From Lolium rigidum (Eukaryota; Streptophyta; Magnoliopsida; Poales; Poaceae): a stretch of 64,000 bases of DNA. Numbering within the stretch: position 1 is the stretch's first letter; the number at the start of each line of letters is the position of its first letter. The stretch spans positions 95,062,292-95,126,291 of the forward strand of contig NC_061510.1 in assembly GCF_022539505.1 (NCBI RefSeq). Reading direction: 5' to 3'. Under the pieces are notes generated by a model. It did no database searches. It saw nothing but the letters and a program-made list of their open reading frames with translations, and was not told the origin of the DNA. The translations under genes were made by a program, and so were the position numbers. Below, piece after piece: positions 21,565 to 32,705 of this stretch.

Positions 21565-23160
21565 TGATACGTCTCCGACGTATCGATAATTTCTTATGTT
21601 CTATGCCATATTATTGATGATACCTACATGTTTTATGCACACTTTATGTCATATTCGTGCATTTTCTGGAACTAACCTATTAACAAGATGCCGAAGTGCC
21701 GATTGCTGTTTTCTCGCTGTTTTTGGTTTCAGAAATCCTAGTAACGAAATATTCTCGGAATTGGACGAAACGAAGACCCGGGGCCTATTTCGCCACGAAC
21801 CTTCCGGAAGACCGAAGAGCATACGAAGTGGGGCCACGAGGTGGCCAAACCACATGGCGGCGCGGCCAAGGGGCCCGCGCCGCCCGTGGTGTGGGCCCCT
21901 CGTCAGCCCCCGACTCGCCCTTCCGCCTACTTAAAGCCTCCGTCGCGAAATCCCCGATGCGAAAAACCACGATACGGAAAACCTTGCGAGACGCCGCCGC
22001 CGCCGATCCCATCTCGGGGGATTCTGGAGATCTCCTCCGGCACCCTGCCGGAGAGGGGATTCATCTTCCGGAGGACTCTACACCGCCATGGTCGCCTCCG
22101 GAGTGATGAGTGAGTAGTTCACCCCTGGACTATGGGTCCATAGCAGTAGCTAGATGGTTGTCTTCTCCTCATTGTGCTTCATTGTTGGATCTTGTGAGCT
22201 GCCTAACATGATCAAGATCATCTATCCGTAATACTCTATGTTGTGTTTGTCGGGATCCGATGGATAGAGAATACCATGTTATGTTAATTATCAAGTTATT
22301 ACATATGTGTTGTTTATGATCTTGCATGCTCTCCGTTACTAGTAGAGGCTCTGGCCAAGTTTTTGCTTTTAACTCCAAGAGGGAGTATTTATGTTCGATA
22401 GTGGGTTCATGCCTGCATTGACACCTGGACGAAGTGACGGAAAGTTCTAAGGTTGTGTTGTGCTCGTTGCCACTAGGGATAAAACATTGGCGCTATGTCC
22501 GAGGATGTAGTTGTTGATTACATTACGCACCATACTTAATGCAATTGTCCGTTGCTTTGCAACTTAATACTCGGAGGGGGTTCGGACGATAACCTGAAGG
22601 TGGACTTTTTAGGCATAGATGCAGTTGGATGGCGGTCTATGTACTTTGTCGTAATGCCCAATTAAATCTCACTATACTCATCATGATATGTATGTGCATT
22701 GTCATGCTCTCTTTATTTGTCAATTGCCCAACTGTAATTTGTTCACCCAACATGCTATTCGTCTTATGGGAGAGACACCTCTAGTGAACTGTGGACCCCG
22801 GTCCATTCTTTAATACTGAAATACAAATCTGCTGCAATACTTGTTTTTACTGTTTTCTCTGCAAACAATCATCTTCCACACAATACGGTTAATCCTTTGT
22901 TACTGCAAGCCGGTGAGATTGACAACCTCACTCGTTTCGTTGGGGCAAAGTACTTTGGTTGTGTTGTGCGGGTTCCACGTTGGCGCCGGAATCTCTCGGT
23001 GTTGCGCCGCACTACATCCCGCCGCCATCAACCTTCAACGTGCTTCTTGACTCCTACTCGGTTCGATTAAACCTTGGTTTCTAACCGAGGGAAACTTGCC
23101 GCTGTGCGCATCACACCTTCCTCTTGGGGTTCCCAACGGACGTGTCAATTACACGCATCA
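21565..23160 (+). repeat. 5' LTR of Athila-type element H
   Basis: This 1596-base F-type LTR runs from TGATACGTCTCCGACGTATC to ACACGCATCA. It is inserted in element T; the 5 bases before it are CATGT. The partner LTR and the other target duplication are not visible because a gap follows. It shows several small CTCG insertions relative to its relatives. Confidence 0.85.
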
Positions 23161-23241
23161 AGCAAATTTCCGGCGCCGTTGTCGGGAGTCGAAGAAAAGT
23201 TACACCACAAAGATTTCTAACTCCCACGTCAACTACACGCC
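23161..23241 (+). mobile_element. primer binding site and leader of element H
   Basis: CGGCGCCGTTGTCGGGA (23171-23187) is a one-base-shifted tRNA-Asp-type site. About 50 bases of leader follow before the gap. Confidence 0.7.
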
Positions 23242-23341
23242 NNNNNNNNNNNNNNNNNNNNNNNNNNNNNNNNNNNNNNNNNNNNNNNNNNNNNNNNNNN
23301 NNNNNNNNNNNNNNNNNNNNNNNNNNNNNNNNNNNNNNNNN
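23242..23341. other. assembly gap of 100 N
   Basis: 100 N of unknown true length. It joins the leader of element H to a Helitron terminus, which are unrelated sequences. Confidence 0.95.
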
Positions 23342-24826
23342 TACAAATGCCCGTGCGTTGCCACGGGTTTTCAAATTTTATTTATCAATGCACATATATA
23401 ATTCATAACTTATTATAAAAATTTAAAAACAAATCAGGGATATCATAATATACTGTGATAATACCGAACACAATAGCAATATAAACATTGTTGTGCATCT
23501 GTGTGGTTCCAAGTTCTAGCTCTTCTTGTTACTCTTCTGCGGCAAGTCCCACACCTTTGTTCTGGCAGTCATAACTATCAAACAACACTTTGATATTTAT
23601 AAATATCCGAAAATAACCCTGGATCACAGCCTGCCTTATGTGTTCAACATATAAAAAGGGCTTAGCAAATCATCAATAACGGCTAGGGTAAAAATCTTCG
23701 TCGGCAGGCCGGTGGTGCGGATATTAATTTTATTTGCAGTGATGTATCCTCATAGGAGTTGGAGAGTATTTATTATGAGGATGAGAGTATTTATCCTCAT
23801 GTGAACTTGTAAAGTGTATCTTAGAATATTCAAATACACAATGCCCACAAAAAAAGATAGTCTGTATTTATATACGAGTGTTGTATAATATATTATTATA
23901 AGAGTAGATTAATACAAATAGACAAATGAATAGCCATCGGTTATCCACTCCTTTCGCCCTACCAACCACACATGAATTATCGTAGCGAACAACCCCTTTC
24001 TTCGTGCCACCAACATAGGACCCCCGCCCCAATCTTGCTCGCCAACCCCTCGTTCCGCCCCATTTTATAATTCTTTGGGGCCACCCCCATCCCCTACATC
24101 GAATTCTCCCGCGCGCGACCCAACACAAGGACTCGTCAACATGCACCGCATGCCACCGCCCAGCCTAGGGACTCGTCGTCATGCACCGCGTGTCATCGTG
24201 AGAGTATCAACCTACCAACCATTCACATATTCAATCCATATAACTGGATTTTGTAACATCAAAGAATTGGTCGCACCTGTGCCGTGCTACCAGTGCATCC
24301 TGCGGACATCGGCGACCATCAGCAGCCCTCCTCCAACTGTCTGCACAAGGAAGATGCAATTTTTTTCAAAATTGGGAAGACGGGGATTGGGGGTTGCGGG
24401 CTGGGGCACTGCTCATACCTCGAGTAGCATCTCCGGTGGTCGATGTTCCGATGCCGACGACGCCGCTGGATGGCTCCATCCGCACGGCTACGGTGGAGAT
24501 GTCGGGGTGGCCCGGCCAGAGGCGAGAATAGATCGTCGGCGCTGAGGCAAGGTCAGGGAGAATGAGGGCGAAGGCAGCGTCTATCTGGTCAAGCTGGGCG
24601 CGCTAGAGGTGGAGAGATATCTGGGGCCATTTGGAGGTGTGAAATCCCCCAATCATGGAGACAATTAGTGATCAATGTCTGCTGGCAATCTGCCTTATAG
24701 ATTTTTTTTTCCTTATGCCTTTTGTGATTTGATGGGAGGGCAAAATGATCTTATTTGAAACAGTGTTGGACGAAAACGAGCAACGGGAAGAAACGAGGAA
24801 ATTCATCCTTTTTAAGTAAGTAGAGA
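23342..24826 (-). mobile_element. Helitron-like element 1, non-autonomous
   Basis: On the minus strand it starts A|TCTCTACTTACTTAAAAAG at 24826. It ends with the hairpin CCCGTGGCAACGCACGGG (23350-23367 on plus: 6-bp stem, 6-base loop), then CATTTGTA running into the gap. A TC start, an A/T insertion site, and a GC hairpin a few bases before a CTRR end are Helitron hallmarks; the CTRR itself is hidden by the gap. No Rep/helicase frame is seen. The interior around 24000-24540 is GC-rich, with no gene I can name. Confidence 0.7.
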
Positions 24827-26893
24827 TATCTTTTTATCTGAAGTCCAAAGATTCATGCACCAACATACTAATATATGCCAAAATCTAGTAAAATCTTAAT
24901 AAATAGCTTGGATTTCTTATTTTCTTTTCTTATCCTGAAGCTATACCAGATGAACATAATAGAATATATTTGAGGAGAATTGAGATAGTAGGTCTACAAC
25001 TAAATTTTTTGCATATGAATTCCCAAGTGTGTAAGATTAGGAAGCTAACAACATGCTACCAAATCTTCCCAGTTATCTAATTCTTGAATTGAGTGGCAAC
25101 CCTAATAAGTTCGGAAGAAACAAAGCGTGCAATAATTTTACCGATGAAGACAAAGAAGTACATGCCATATCACATTAAAAGATCATGCGCTTACTTTTAA
25201 TGCCATCTCGGTACATTCCTAGTATAAATTGTACAGGAAAACAAAAGAACCGCTGACCAACAATCAGTCTGAGCACCTCGATTTTTTAGCAGAATCAAAC
25301 TTGTTGGCATCGAGTGAGAACATCCCATGGCCTTCTCTAGGTAATAGCACAACTTCTTGACAACTGTAAATACTTTCAACTCAAATTGGAGTGTGTGCTA
25401 GGCCATCATCGCATAGTGTTAATGCCGCTGCCATGTTCCATGGTCAACTGATATTAATTAAATTTAGTTTTGTTGCTCTCGACATACTATTTATATACAA
25501 AAATTATCAAATGAATTAATATACAGGTACATAAGTCGCTGCCATTAGAATGGTCAATATCAAGAACTCTCTAATTGGTAGCCAGCAGGAAGAGAAGAGC
25601 ACTTTCCTTACAGAAAATACTTCATTACTGCTAGGGGTATAGCAAATGACCTGCCAACGATATGCCATATACACTGCTGGCTCATAGTGCTCTCCCAGAA
25701 ACCTAACATGGAGGAGATGATCCACGAGACCCCCCTCGAAAGTGAACAAACATTGTTCTTCAAGAAAATCCTCCATAGACGGTGATTAAACTGCCATAGT
25801 GCCATCCACTGAAGAATTTTTGGTAATCCAGAGGGGAAAACTGCAAGTAGCAACTCTAATTTTAAGCACCATCAAAATGGCTAACTGCAATAATAATGCA
25901 AATATCAATTGCATTTACCGTGCATAAATTAAAACATTATATGCTGCTTGTTTGGCTTCCTATCTTTCCATCTCATGTGCCGGTGTATTTACCTCTCTCT
26001 CCTACAAGCTACGACCTCACAACTGGAGAACCAAGTATGAGTGTAGTTTCAGATCTTCTAGCGCAGTTGCAAGTGTCAGCAGTTCCGAACCAGTCTCGAT
26101 GAATCCTAATAGCTCCCAGCAACTCCGCCTAAAATGGTTATCAAGCAACATTTTTTATTCATATTGATTGTTATAAGTGTGCTTAGCCGAACGAAATGTA
26201 TTTGTGATGCTGCGAGTCTCTCCACACTGACCGAGACACCTCGAGCTTGGTAACGCACGACATTGGTAGCCACCATCTCTCCTCGCCGCAGTGGCAAACG
26301 GATCCCCTTGTCCTCGGTGGAAGTGGCCGAACCCTGCAGGTGGAGTGTGTGGCGCTCAAGCTCGAAGATTCTCCCAGAGTTTAGTATTCATATTACCATA
26401 CATATTACACACGGTACTGATACACATAAAAATAATACAAGTACACAAGAATATGCAAGCTTGGTTTCTATAAATAAGATTTTGTAGTAACCATGAGATA
26501 TACCTGGAAGGGTCGAACCACAAACTGAAGAAACCATGAAGGCATTAATCCTCTGAAAATAAAAATGGAGTCAAGCCACTTCTATAGGCCTATACTCCAG
26601 CAGTCACCTCGCTTGCTGAGTGTTGTAGGCTAATCACCTCACTGCTCTGAATTACCAACTTCAACTGAGGAATCCGAAAATTACTGTATACTTACCTGCA
26701 AGATATAGTATTGTCTAATGAATATTTCTTTAATGTCATATCTTAGCAAGCTGTTAAAATATATTACCAAGCTCAATGTAAAGTATTTCAGCAGGAAATA
26801 CTTGATAGTGGAAGCCAAAATAAAAACTACCTAGATCTGTTGTGAAATTGCTCCCATACTGGATCTAGAAGTTAGAACACAGTGGATCTTTTT
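24827..26893. other. AT-rich sequence between Helitron-like elements, unassigned
   Basis: No recognised gene. One minus-strand frame (25776-25516) contains [20 protein letters not shown] and could be a captured exon, but I cannot name it and nothing next to it continues the protein. GC-rich patches at 26220-26350 could be another fragment. This may be interior sequence of a larger Helitron that also includes one or both termini described. Confidence 0.3.
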
Positions 26894-28758
26894 TAGTAAC
26901 AGGAAAAGGGCCCGTGCTTTCCAATGCGTATACATGTTCTACTTTATACAACTGGTTAGCGATTTAACGCACGTGCAAACTTCATCGAGCAAACTGGTGA
27001 GACTTACCAAAGCAACATAAACATACCAATTTCACTAAAGGATAAGCAACTATACATGTATAAATTGACACATGCGGTAGCAGCAAAGCTCAAGAAAGCT
27101 TCAGTTGTGTATCTTTCTGCACACATACTTGACAGAGTTACTTACTGAAAAGGAAATCCAACCAATAATTAAGTTCATGCACGTTGAGATAAAAATCTGA
27201 AGAAATATGGAGAAAAACTAAGGATAATTACATAAGAGAACCTACTTCTTGATGCAAGCTTTACAGCTGACACAAAGAATGCACATAAGAGAGCTCTACA
27301 AACTGACTGATATTTGAGTAAGGCAAATAAATAACAGGGAAGGGATTTATTGCTTCAATTCTCACCTTATTTCAAGTTTGTCATCTCATCTAAACTATTG
27401 ATGTCTTGGTACCTCTAAAGTTGCAACAACAGAACTAAATATACAATCTTCAGTGGGCATAATTTCAATCAAAATACATGTTTTAAATCACGTCAACATC
27501 GCCACAAGTGTTGCTGCTCTTCTCTGCCAAGTACCGGTGTCTGGCACCGAAGAGGATCTAACTCACCTATTGATTGGTTTCACCCACCTTCAGGTTCTTG
27601 TCACACATACTATATATCTGAGTAAGTTAGAGTGACTCACAAAAGGAACTAAGAGTTCAAAGCTAAATTTGCGCTAGTACTCCCACCGGTATTTTTCGTA
27701 ATCATTTGCTTTGTCAGTGGATAAATCTACAACCAAAACATTTACCAAGTCGTACATCAATTACATTGCAAGACAACCACCTATTTACAATTTGAAAAAG
27801 CCATATGACTGCACATATTTAGCAAGGGGCAAATAGAATGGATCATTTTTTAACACTTTCCGTTATAAGCATAGCAGCTCCATGGAATTATATATACTGT
27901 GTCGGCTACAATTTCAACATATGTATCGTAATTAACACAGGTAAATTGGAATTGAAAAGCACAGAGCAAGCCACTGAAAGGCCCTCTGTGATTTTGGTCA
28001 CCGTGAAAAGCTCCATGTGGAGATGAGAGGAAAGTAGCAAACCTTGTGGAGATGTAACCTGCAGGAGCGTTTGAGGGGTGTGGACGCACGCAAAAGCAGC
28101 CACCAAATCGATCCGGCAACGCGTTTCCCTCCACACCAGCCATATGCTCCACCTCCTCTGGATCGATCTGACCATCCCATCACCCGCTCCGCCTCCTCTA
28201 GATCGATCTGGGCCTGAGTTGCGCGCATGATAGTAGGGCCAAGCGGGAGGTCGGCCGCCATGAGCGCTCCGCGTAGCGGCGGCCAGAGCTCGTGGACGCG
28301 TAGTCTACGTGAGAGAAGGGCACAGACTGCGGGAGGTGGCAGGGTGGGTAGGAGGCCGCAACGCAGCAGGTCAGAGGGGCGGCATTGGAGCAGGGGCGCT
28401 CGGCGGCGTCGTCGGCGAGGCGGAGCGGTGCGCGTGGGGGGAGAGAGAGAGAGAGAAGGTAAGGGCTCGTCGGCGCGCATTGGAGAGGAGGGGTCTCCAA
28501 GCGGCGGCGCACATGCGAGGGAGGAGAGGGGACTGCACGAGGGTTTGTCGTTCGGGATTTCGGGACATGGAAGGGAAGGACGAGAGCGACGGGGTTTTTC
28601 TTTCAAGAGGCGGGCAGGCGGCACTGATTGCGGGACGAGTGCGACGGGCGGGGATTTGACGAAGGATGACGACCAAAATCTTGACGGCGAACAACAAAAG
28701 GACGACGAAACGTATTGGCAGAATAAGGAACCAGTTTAGTCTTTTTAAGTAGTAGAGA
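26894..28758 (-). mobile_element. Helitron-like element 2, 3' end degenerate
   Basis: The minus strand from 28758 reads A|TCTCTACTACTTAAAAAG, nearly identical to the 5' end of Helitron-like element 1. The far end near 26894-26925 has GGGCCCGTGCTTTCCAATGCG, a decayed version of the terminal hairpin, without a clear CTRR. The 28000-28650 part is very GC-rich and holds an uninterrupted minus-strand frame of 208 codons (28624-27998). Its Pro/Arg-rich composition looks like random GC-rich translation or a captured 5' exon. Confidence 0.5.
28441..28456 (+). repeat. (GA)n microsatellite
   Basis: Eight GA units inside the GC-rich part of Helitron-like element 2. Confidence 0.9.
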
Positions 28759-28789
28759 TGCCACAGGGTCTACAAAAGGGTGGCACACG

Positions 28790-29510
28790 CTAACCAGAAA
28801 ACTCTCCTAGTTTAACCAGCGTGTAGGTGTATCGGCAAAGCACGAAGGGTTCCAGGAACAATGCAGAAGCTCTCTGATAGCGCTCTACATGAATCTAGCA
28901 TGCGGGGAGCGGAAGAAAATATGGTTGATGTCCTCCACCTCCCCACATAAGGCACATGCACCATTGGAAGGGCCCCTACGCTTCCGAATGTTGTCATTGG
29001 GCGTGAGTCTCTTTTCAGCCAATTGCCAAAGGAAGATGTGCACCTTGAGTGAGGCCTTCATCCCCCACAGGACACCGTAGTGCTTATGGGGGATGCCCTG
29101 GCACATCTTCTTATACAAGGAACATACCAAGAAACTCCCAGCAGGTTCGAAGGACCAAGAAATTAGGTCATGAGGCTTCGAAAGGGTGAGGCCCTCCACC
29201 AAGCGGGAATAAATTGTCCCACTCAACTTGCTCCCCAAAGACAAGTCCCCGGTGGAAGGTCACCTTGCAAGTGTTGTTCTTGAAGATAACCGTAATTATG
29301 GCCTCTGGCTCCGCGACAATAGCAAAAAGCCAGGGAATCTATCCCTCAAGGGCCCCCGCCCTTGCCACCAATCTAGTTGCAAAGTGCAAAGAAGTATTGA
29401 TGCCTGTCACGTGAGCCGTCTGGAGTCTAGGCCCATTCAGTCCATCATGTCGATCGCATTCAGTTGCAAGCTTGTATGCTTTGGCGACGACAATTTCCAA
29501 ATTCTTTCAA
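28790..29510 (-). pseudogene. LINE fragment: zinc-binding domain after reverse transcriptase
   Basis: The minus-strand translation contains WQGRGPLRDRFPGFFA, then DLISWSFEPAGSFLVCSLYK, MKASLKVHIFLWQLAEKRLT and CALCGEVEDINHIFF. This series matches the zf-RVT region at the C-terminal end of L1-type plant LINE ORF2 proteins, with its Cys-X2-Cys...His pattern. The first part is in another frame from the rest, so at least one frameshift is present. The reverse transcriptase and endonuclease parts are absent. The Helitron 5' end lies 30 bases beyond its left edge. Confidence 0.75.
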
Positions 29511-29974
29511 ACCGGTAGTAGCTGCACATCATTTGCACCTTATGATATAGACACTGGTAAATCTTATATTCCGCTGGGTAAAAGAAGAAAAAATGATAAG
29601 TTTACGGGTAATTTTTTCAAGGGTCTATATGACTCTTATAAACGGACACATATCTTATCCCTATGAGCACACCTTCGAGACACTAAGTTCAAGAAAACTG
29701 ATTCGATGGGTCTTCAAATTGGTGAAGTCATCACATGCGCCTCGTTGTGGACAGGAATGTCGCCTCCTCACTCCAGGCGTTTGGGAAATCCCAAAATTTC
29801 AGGACGAGAATCGGGAAAAAGTATTTTGTGTTCTGGAAAATGACGCCCGAAAATGCATCATAACATTTGATTCCCGACAATTCGGGTTCGGGATCGGAAA
29901 TTCCTGAATAGCCTGAAATGGCATATTGAACAAAAAAGTTGACAGCAAGAGCCAAGAAGGAGAGTTTCAGCGAC
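29511..29974. other. unassigned sequence left of element F
   Basis: No gene is seen. It contains ATTCGGGTTCGGGATCGG near 29881, a phrase that recurs near 37493-37520 on the other side of element F. The last 25 bases are the beginning of a roughly 108-base unit whose remainder lies at 36869, beyond element F. Confidence 0.4.
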
Positions 29975-31567
29975 TGATGCGTCTCCGACGTATCGATAAT
30001 TTCTTATGTTCCATGCCACATTATTGATGATATCTACATGTTTTATGCATACTTTATGTCATATTTATGCATTTTCCGGCACTAACCTATTAACGAGATG
30101 CCGAAGAGCCGCTTGTCGTTTTCTCGTCGTTTTTGTTTCGTAAATCCTAGTAAGGAAATATTCTCGGAATTAGACGAAATCAACGCCCAGGGGCCTATTT
30201 TGCCACGAAGCTTCCAGAAGACCGAAGAGAAGACGAAGTGGGGCCACGGGGCGCCGCCACACTAGGGCGGCGCGGCCCAGGGGGGCCCGCGCGGCCCTAG
30301 CGTGTGGGGCCCCCGTGACTCTCCCGACTCTGCCCTTCCGCCTACATATAGTCTTCGTCGCGAAACCCCCAGTACCGAGAGCCATGATACGGAAAACCTT
30401 ACTGAGACACCGCCGCCGCCAATCCCATCTCGGGGGATTCGGGAGATCGCCTCCGGCACCCTGCCGGAGAGGGGACTCATCTCCCGGAGGACTCTTCACC
30501 GCCATGGTCGCCTCCGGAGTGATGAGTGAGTAGTTCACCCCTGGACTATGGGTCCATAGCAGTAGCTAGATGGTCGTCTTCTCCTTATGTGCTTCATTGT
30601 CTGGATCTTGTGAGCTGCCTAACATGATCAAGATCATCTATCCGTAATGCTATATGTTGTGTTTGTCGGGATCCGATGGATAGAGAATACTATGTTATGT
30701 TGATTATCAATCTATTACCTATGTGTTGTTTATGATCTTGCATGCTCTCTCGTTATTAGTAAAGGCTCGGCCAAGTTTTTACTCTTAACTCCAAGAGGGA
30801 GTATTTATGCTCGATAGTGGGTTCATGCCTCCATTAAATCCGGGACAAGTGACGTAAAGTTCTAAGGTTGTGGATGTGCTCGTTGCCACTAGGGATAAAA
30901 CATTGATGCTATGTCCGAGGATGTAGTTATTCATTACATTACGCACCATACTTAATGCAATTGTCTGTTGTTTGCAACTTAATACTGGAAGGGGTTCGGA
31001 TGATAACCTGAAGATGGACTTTTTAGGCATAGATGCATGCTGGATAGCGGTCTATGTACTTTGTCGTAATACCCAATTAAATCTCACTATACTCATCATA
31101 TCATGTATGTGCATGGTCATGCCCTCTCTATTTGTCAATTGCCCGACTGTAATTTGTTCACCCAACATGCTATTTATCTTATGGGAGAGACACCTCTAGT
31201 GAACCGTGGACCCCGGTCCATTCTTTTACATTGAATACAATCTACTGCAATACTTGTTCTATTGTTTTCTGCAAACAATCATCATCCACACTATACATCT
31301 AATCCTTTGTTACAGCAAGCCGGTGAGATTGACAACCTCACTGTTTCGTTGGGGCAAAGTACTTTGGTTGTGTTGTGCAGGTTTCACGTTGGCGCCGGAA
31401 TCCCTGGTGTTGCGCCGCACTACATCCCGCCGCCATCAACCTTCGACGTGCTTCTTGGCTCCTACTGGTTCGATAACTTTGGTTTCTTACTGAGGGAAAA
31501 CTTGCTGATGTGCGCATCATACCTTCCTCTTGGGGTTCCCAACGGACGTGTTAACTACGCGCAATCA
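29975..31567 (+). repeat. 5' LTR of element F
   Basis: It starts TGATGCGTC (one change from TGATACGTC) and ends GCGCAATCA. CCTACATATAG near 30341 is a weak TATA-like site at the position where other LTRs in the window have a TATA box. Confidence 0.92.
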
Positions 31568-31578
31568 AGCTCTTTTTC

Positions 31579-31596
31579 TGGCGCCGTTGCCGGGGA
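31579..31596 (+). other. primer binding site of element F, tRNA-Asp
   Basis: TGGCGCCGTTGCCGGGGA lies 11 bases after the LTR. It is complementary to the 3' end of plant tRNA-Asp including CCA (tRNA identity from memory). Confidence 0.88.
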
Positions 31597-31800
31597 GATC
31601 AAGACACGTTGCAAGGGGAGTCTCCACAATCCAATCTCTTTACTTTGTTTTTGTCTTGCTTTATTTTATTTACTTTCTTGTTTGCTGCATTATATCAAAA
31701 CACAAAAAAAATAGTTGCTAGCTTTACTTTATTTACTGTCTTGTTCTCTATATCAAAAACACACACAAAAATTAGTTACTTGCATTTTACTTTTGTTACC

Positions 31801-32364
31801 ATGTCTAGTTCTGCACCTGTTACTTCTTCACCTGAGGAATTAGTCTTCACTTTTAAACAAGGGGATGAGGAGAGTTTTAAAGTTGCTTGGTCCAGAATTT
31901 TTACTTCTTATCGTAAAGCTGAACCTCAAATGACTCTATGTTTGCTCCTTAGTAATTTTTATTTTGGTCTTATGATTCGCTATAGATATGCCTTGGATGT
32001 TGTAGTGGGAGGAGATTTCCTTCATTGCAATGGGGATCAAGCTTTTAATGCCATAAAGAAGTTGGTCGCATCACATGATTCAGCTAATAACTTTGATTCA
32101 GCCCTTATTAGCATTTATAATAGATTAAACACTCTTGAGACAAGTGCATCTCGCTTGAATGAAAATTATAGATATGTTCGTAACCGTCTTGATCAAGTTT
32201 TAGTGAACTCTGAACCTTCATTATGGGATCCTACTATTAAAATTGTTATCGGTGACCAAACTCTTCATGCCAATTGTGATACTATGTCTGAATTTTGCCT
32301 AATGCCTAAGAGTATTCATGAATCTTTGAAACTTTGGGGATTCGTTGAAGGGGAGAAGGAATAA
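31801..32364 (+). CDS. short gag fused to a protease-like domain, element F
   Basis: ATG at 31801 lies about 200 bases after the primer binding site and opens 187 codons. Residues about 17-105 (ESFKVAWSRIFTSYRKAEPQ, then ALDVVVGGDFLHCNGDQAFN) align by eye with the second half of the J gag (HVAQAWERMKSL...LLDSAAGGTFMSITLGEATK), so this is a shortened Athila-type gag. Residues about 145-180 (LHANCDTMSEFCLMPKSIHE) align with the J retropepsin (CNALCDLGASISVMPKKVYD). The active-site Asp is residue 160, but the following glycine is Met162 (DTM instead of D-x-G), which should abolish catalysis. The protease part continues after the stop in another frame. The basic gag N-terminus and zinc knuckle are absent. 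It may serve RNA packaging in trans, which is inference. Confidence 0.7.
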   Translation: MSSSAPVTSSPEELVFTFKQGDEESFKVAWSRIFTSYRKAEPQMTLCLLLSNFYFGLMIRYRYALDVVVGGDFLHCNGDQAFNAIKKLVASHDSANNFDSALISIYNRLNTLETSASRLNENYRYVRNRLDQVLVNSEPSLWDPTIKIVIGDQTLHANCDTMSEFCLMPKSIHESLKLWGFVEGEKE

Positions 32365-32705
32365 CTCTTATTGATAACTCTGTTATAATTCCTAAAGGAA
32401 TAGCTGCGGGTGTGCATACAACCGTTCTTGGGAGAACAATATCCATTGATTATTTTGTTATTGAATGTGCGGGAACAGGACAAATCACACTCGAAAGATC
32501 CCCGCCGAAACTATTGGGAGCAGTCATAGATATGGGAGAAGGCACCCTAAAATTCACCTCTACACCCGGGGTAGACATATATTCTCTAAATCAAAGAGTA
32601 AGAAAAATAACAAGAAAGGTAAGGGTAAAGCCCAAGGTAATGTTGATACTGCATCTCTTGATAACACTTGATATACACTTTCTGCGCCTAGCTGAAAGGC
32701 GTTAA
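32361..32705 (+). pseudogene. continuation of the protease-like domain, frame-shifted
   Basis: Reading from 32361 in the next frame gives ITLIDNSVIIPKGIAAGVHT, then ISIDYFVIECAGTGQITLER and LLGAVIDMGEGTLKF. The last part matches the C-terminal half of the J protease (FAVLDIECNASCPIILGRPF...VGATIDMKEGNIKY). A one-base difference around GGGGAGAAGGAATAAC separates it from the preceding ORF. A basic lysine/arginine-rich tail follows. Confidence 0.65.

Noticed and set aside
28227..28739. 170-codon Arg/Gly-rich plus-strand frame
   Set aside because: It is the GC-rich shadow of a Helitron interior; no domain, no splice context, and equal-length frames exist on both strands.
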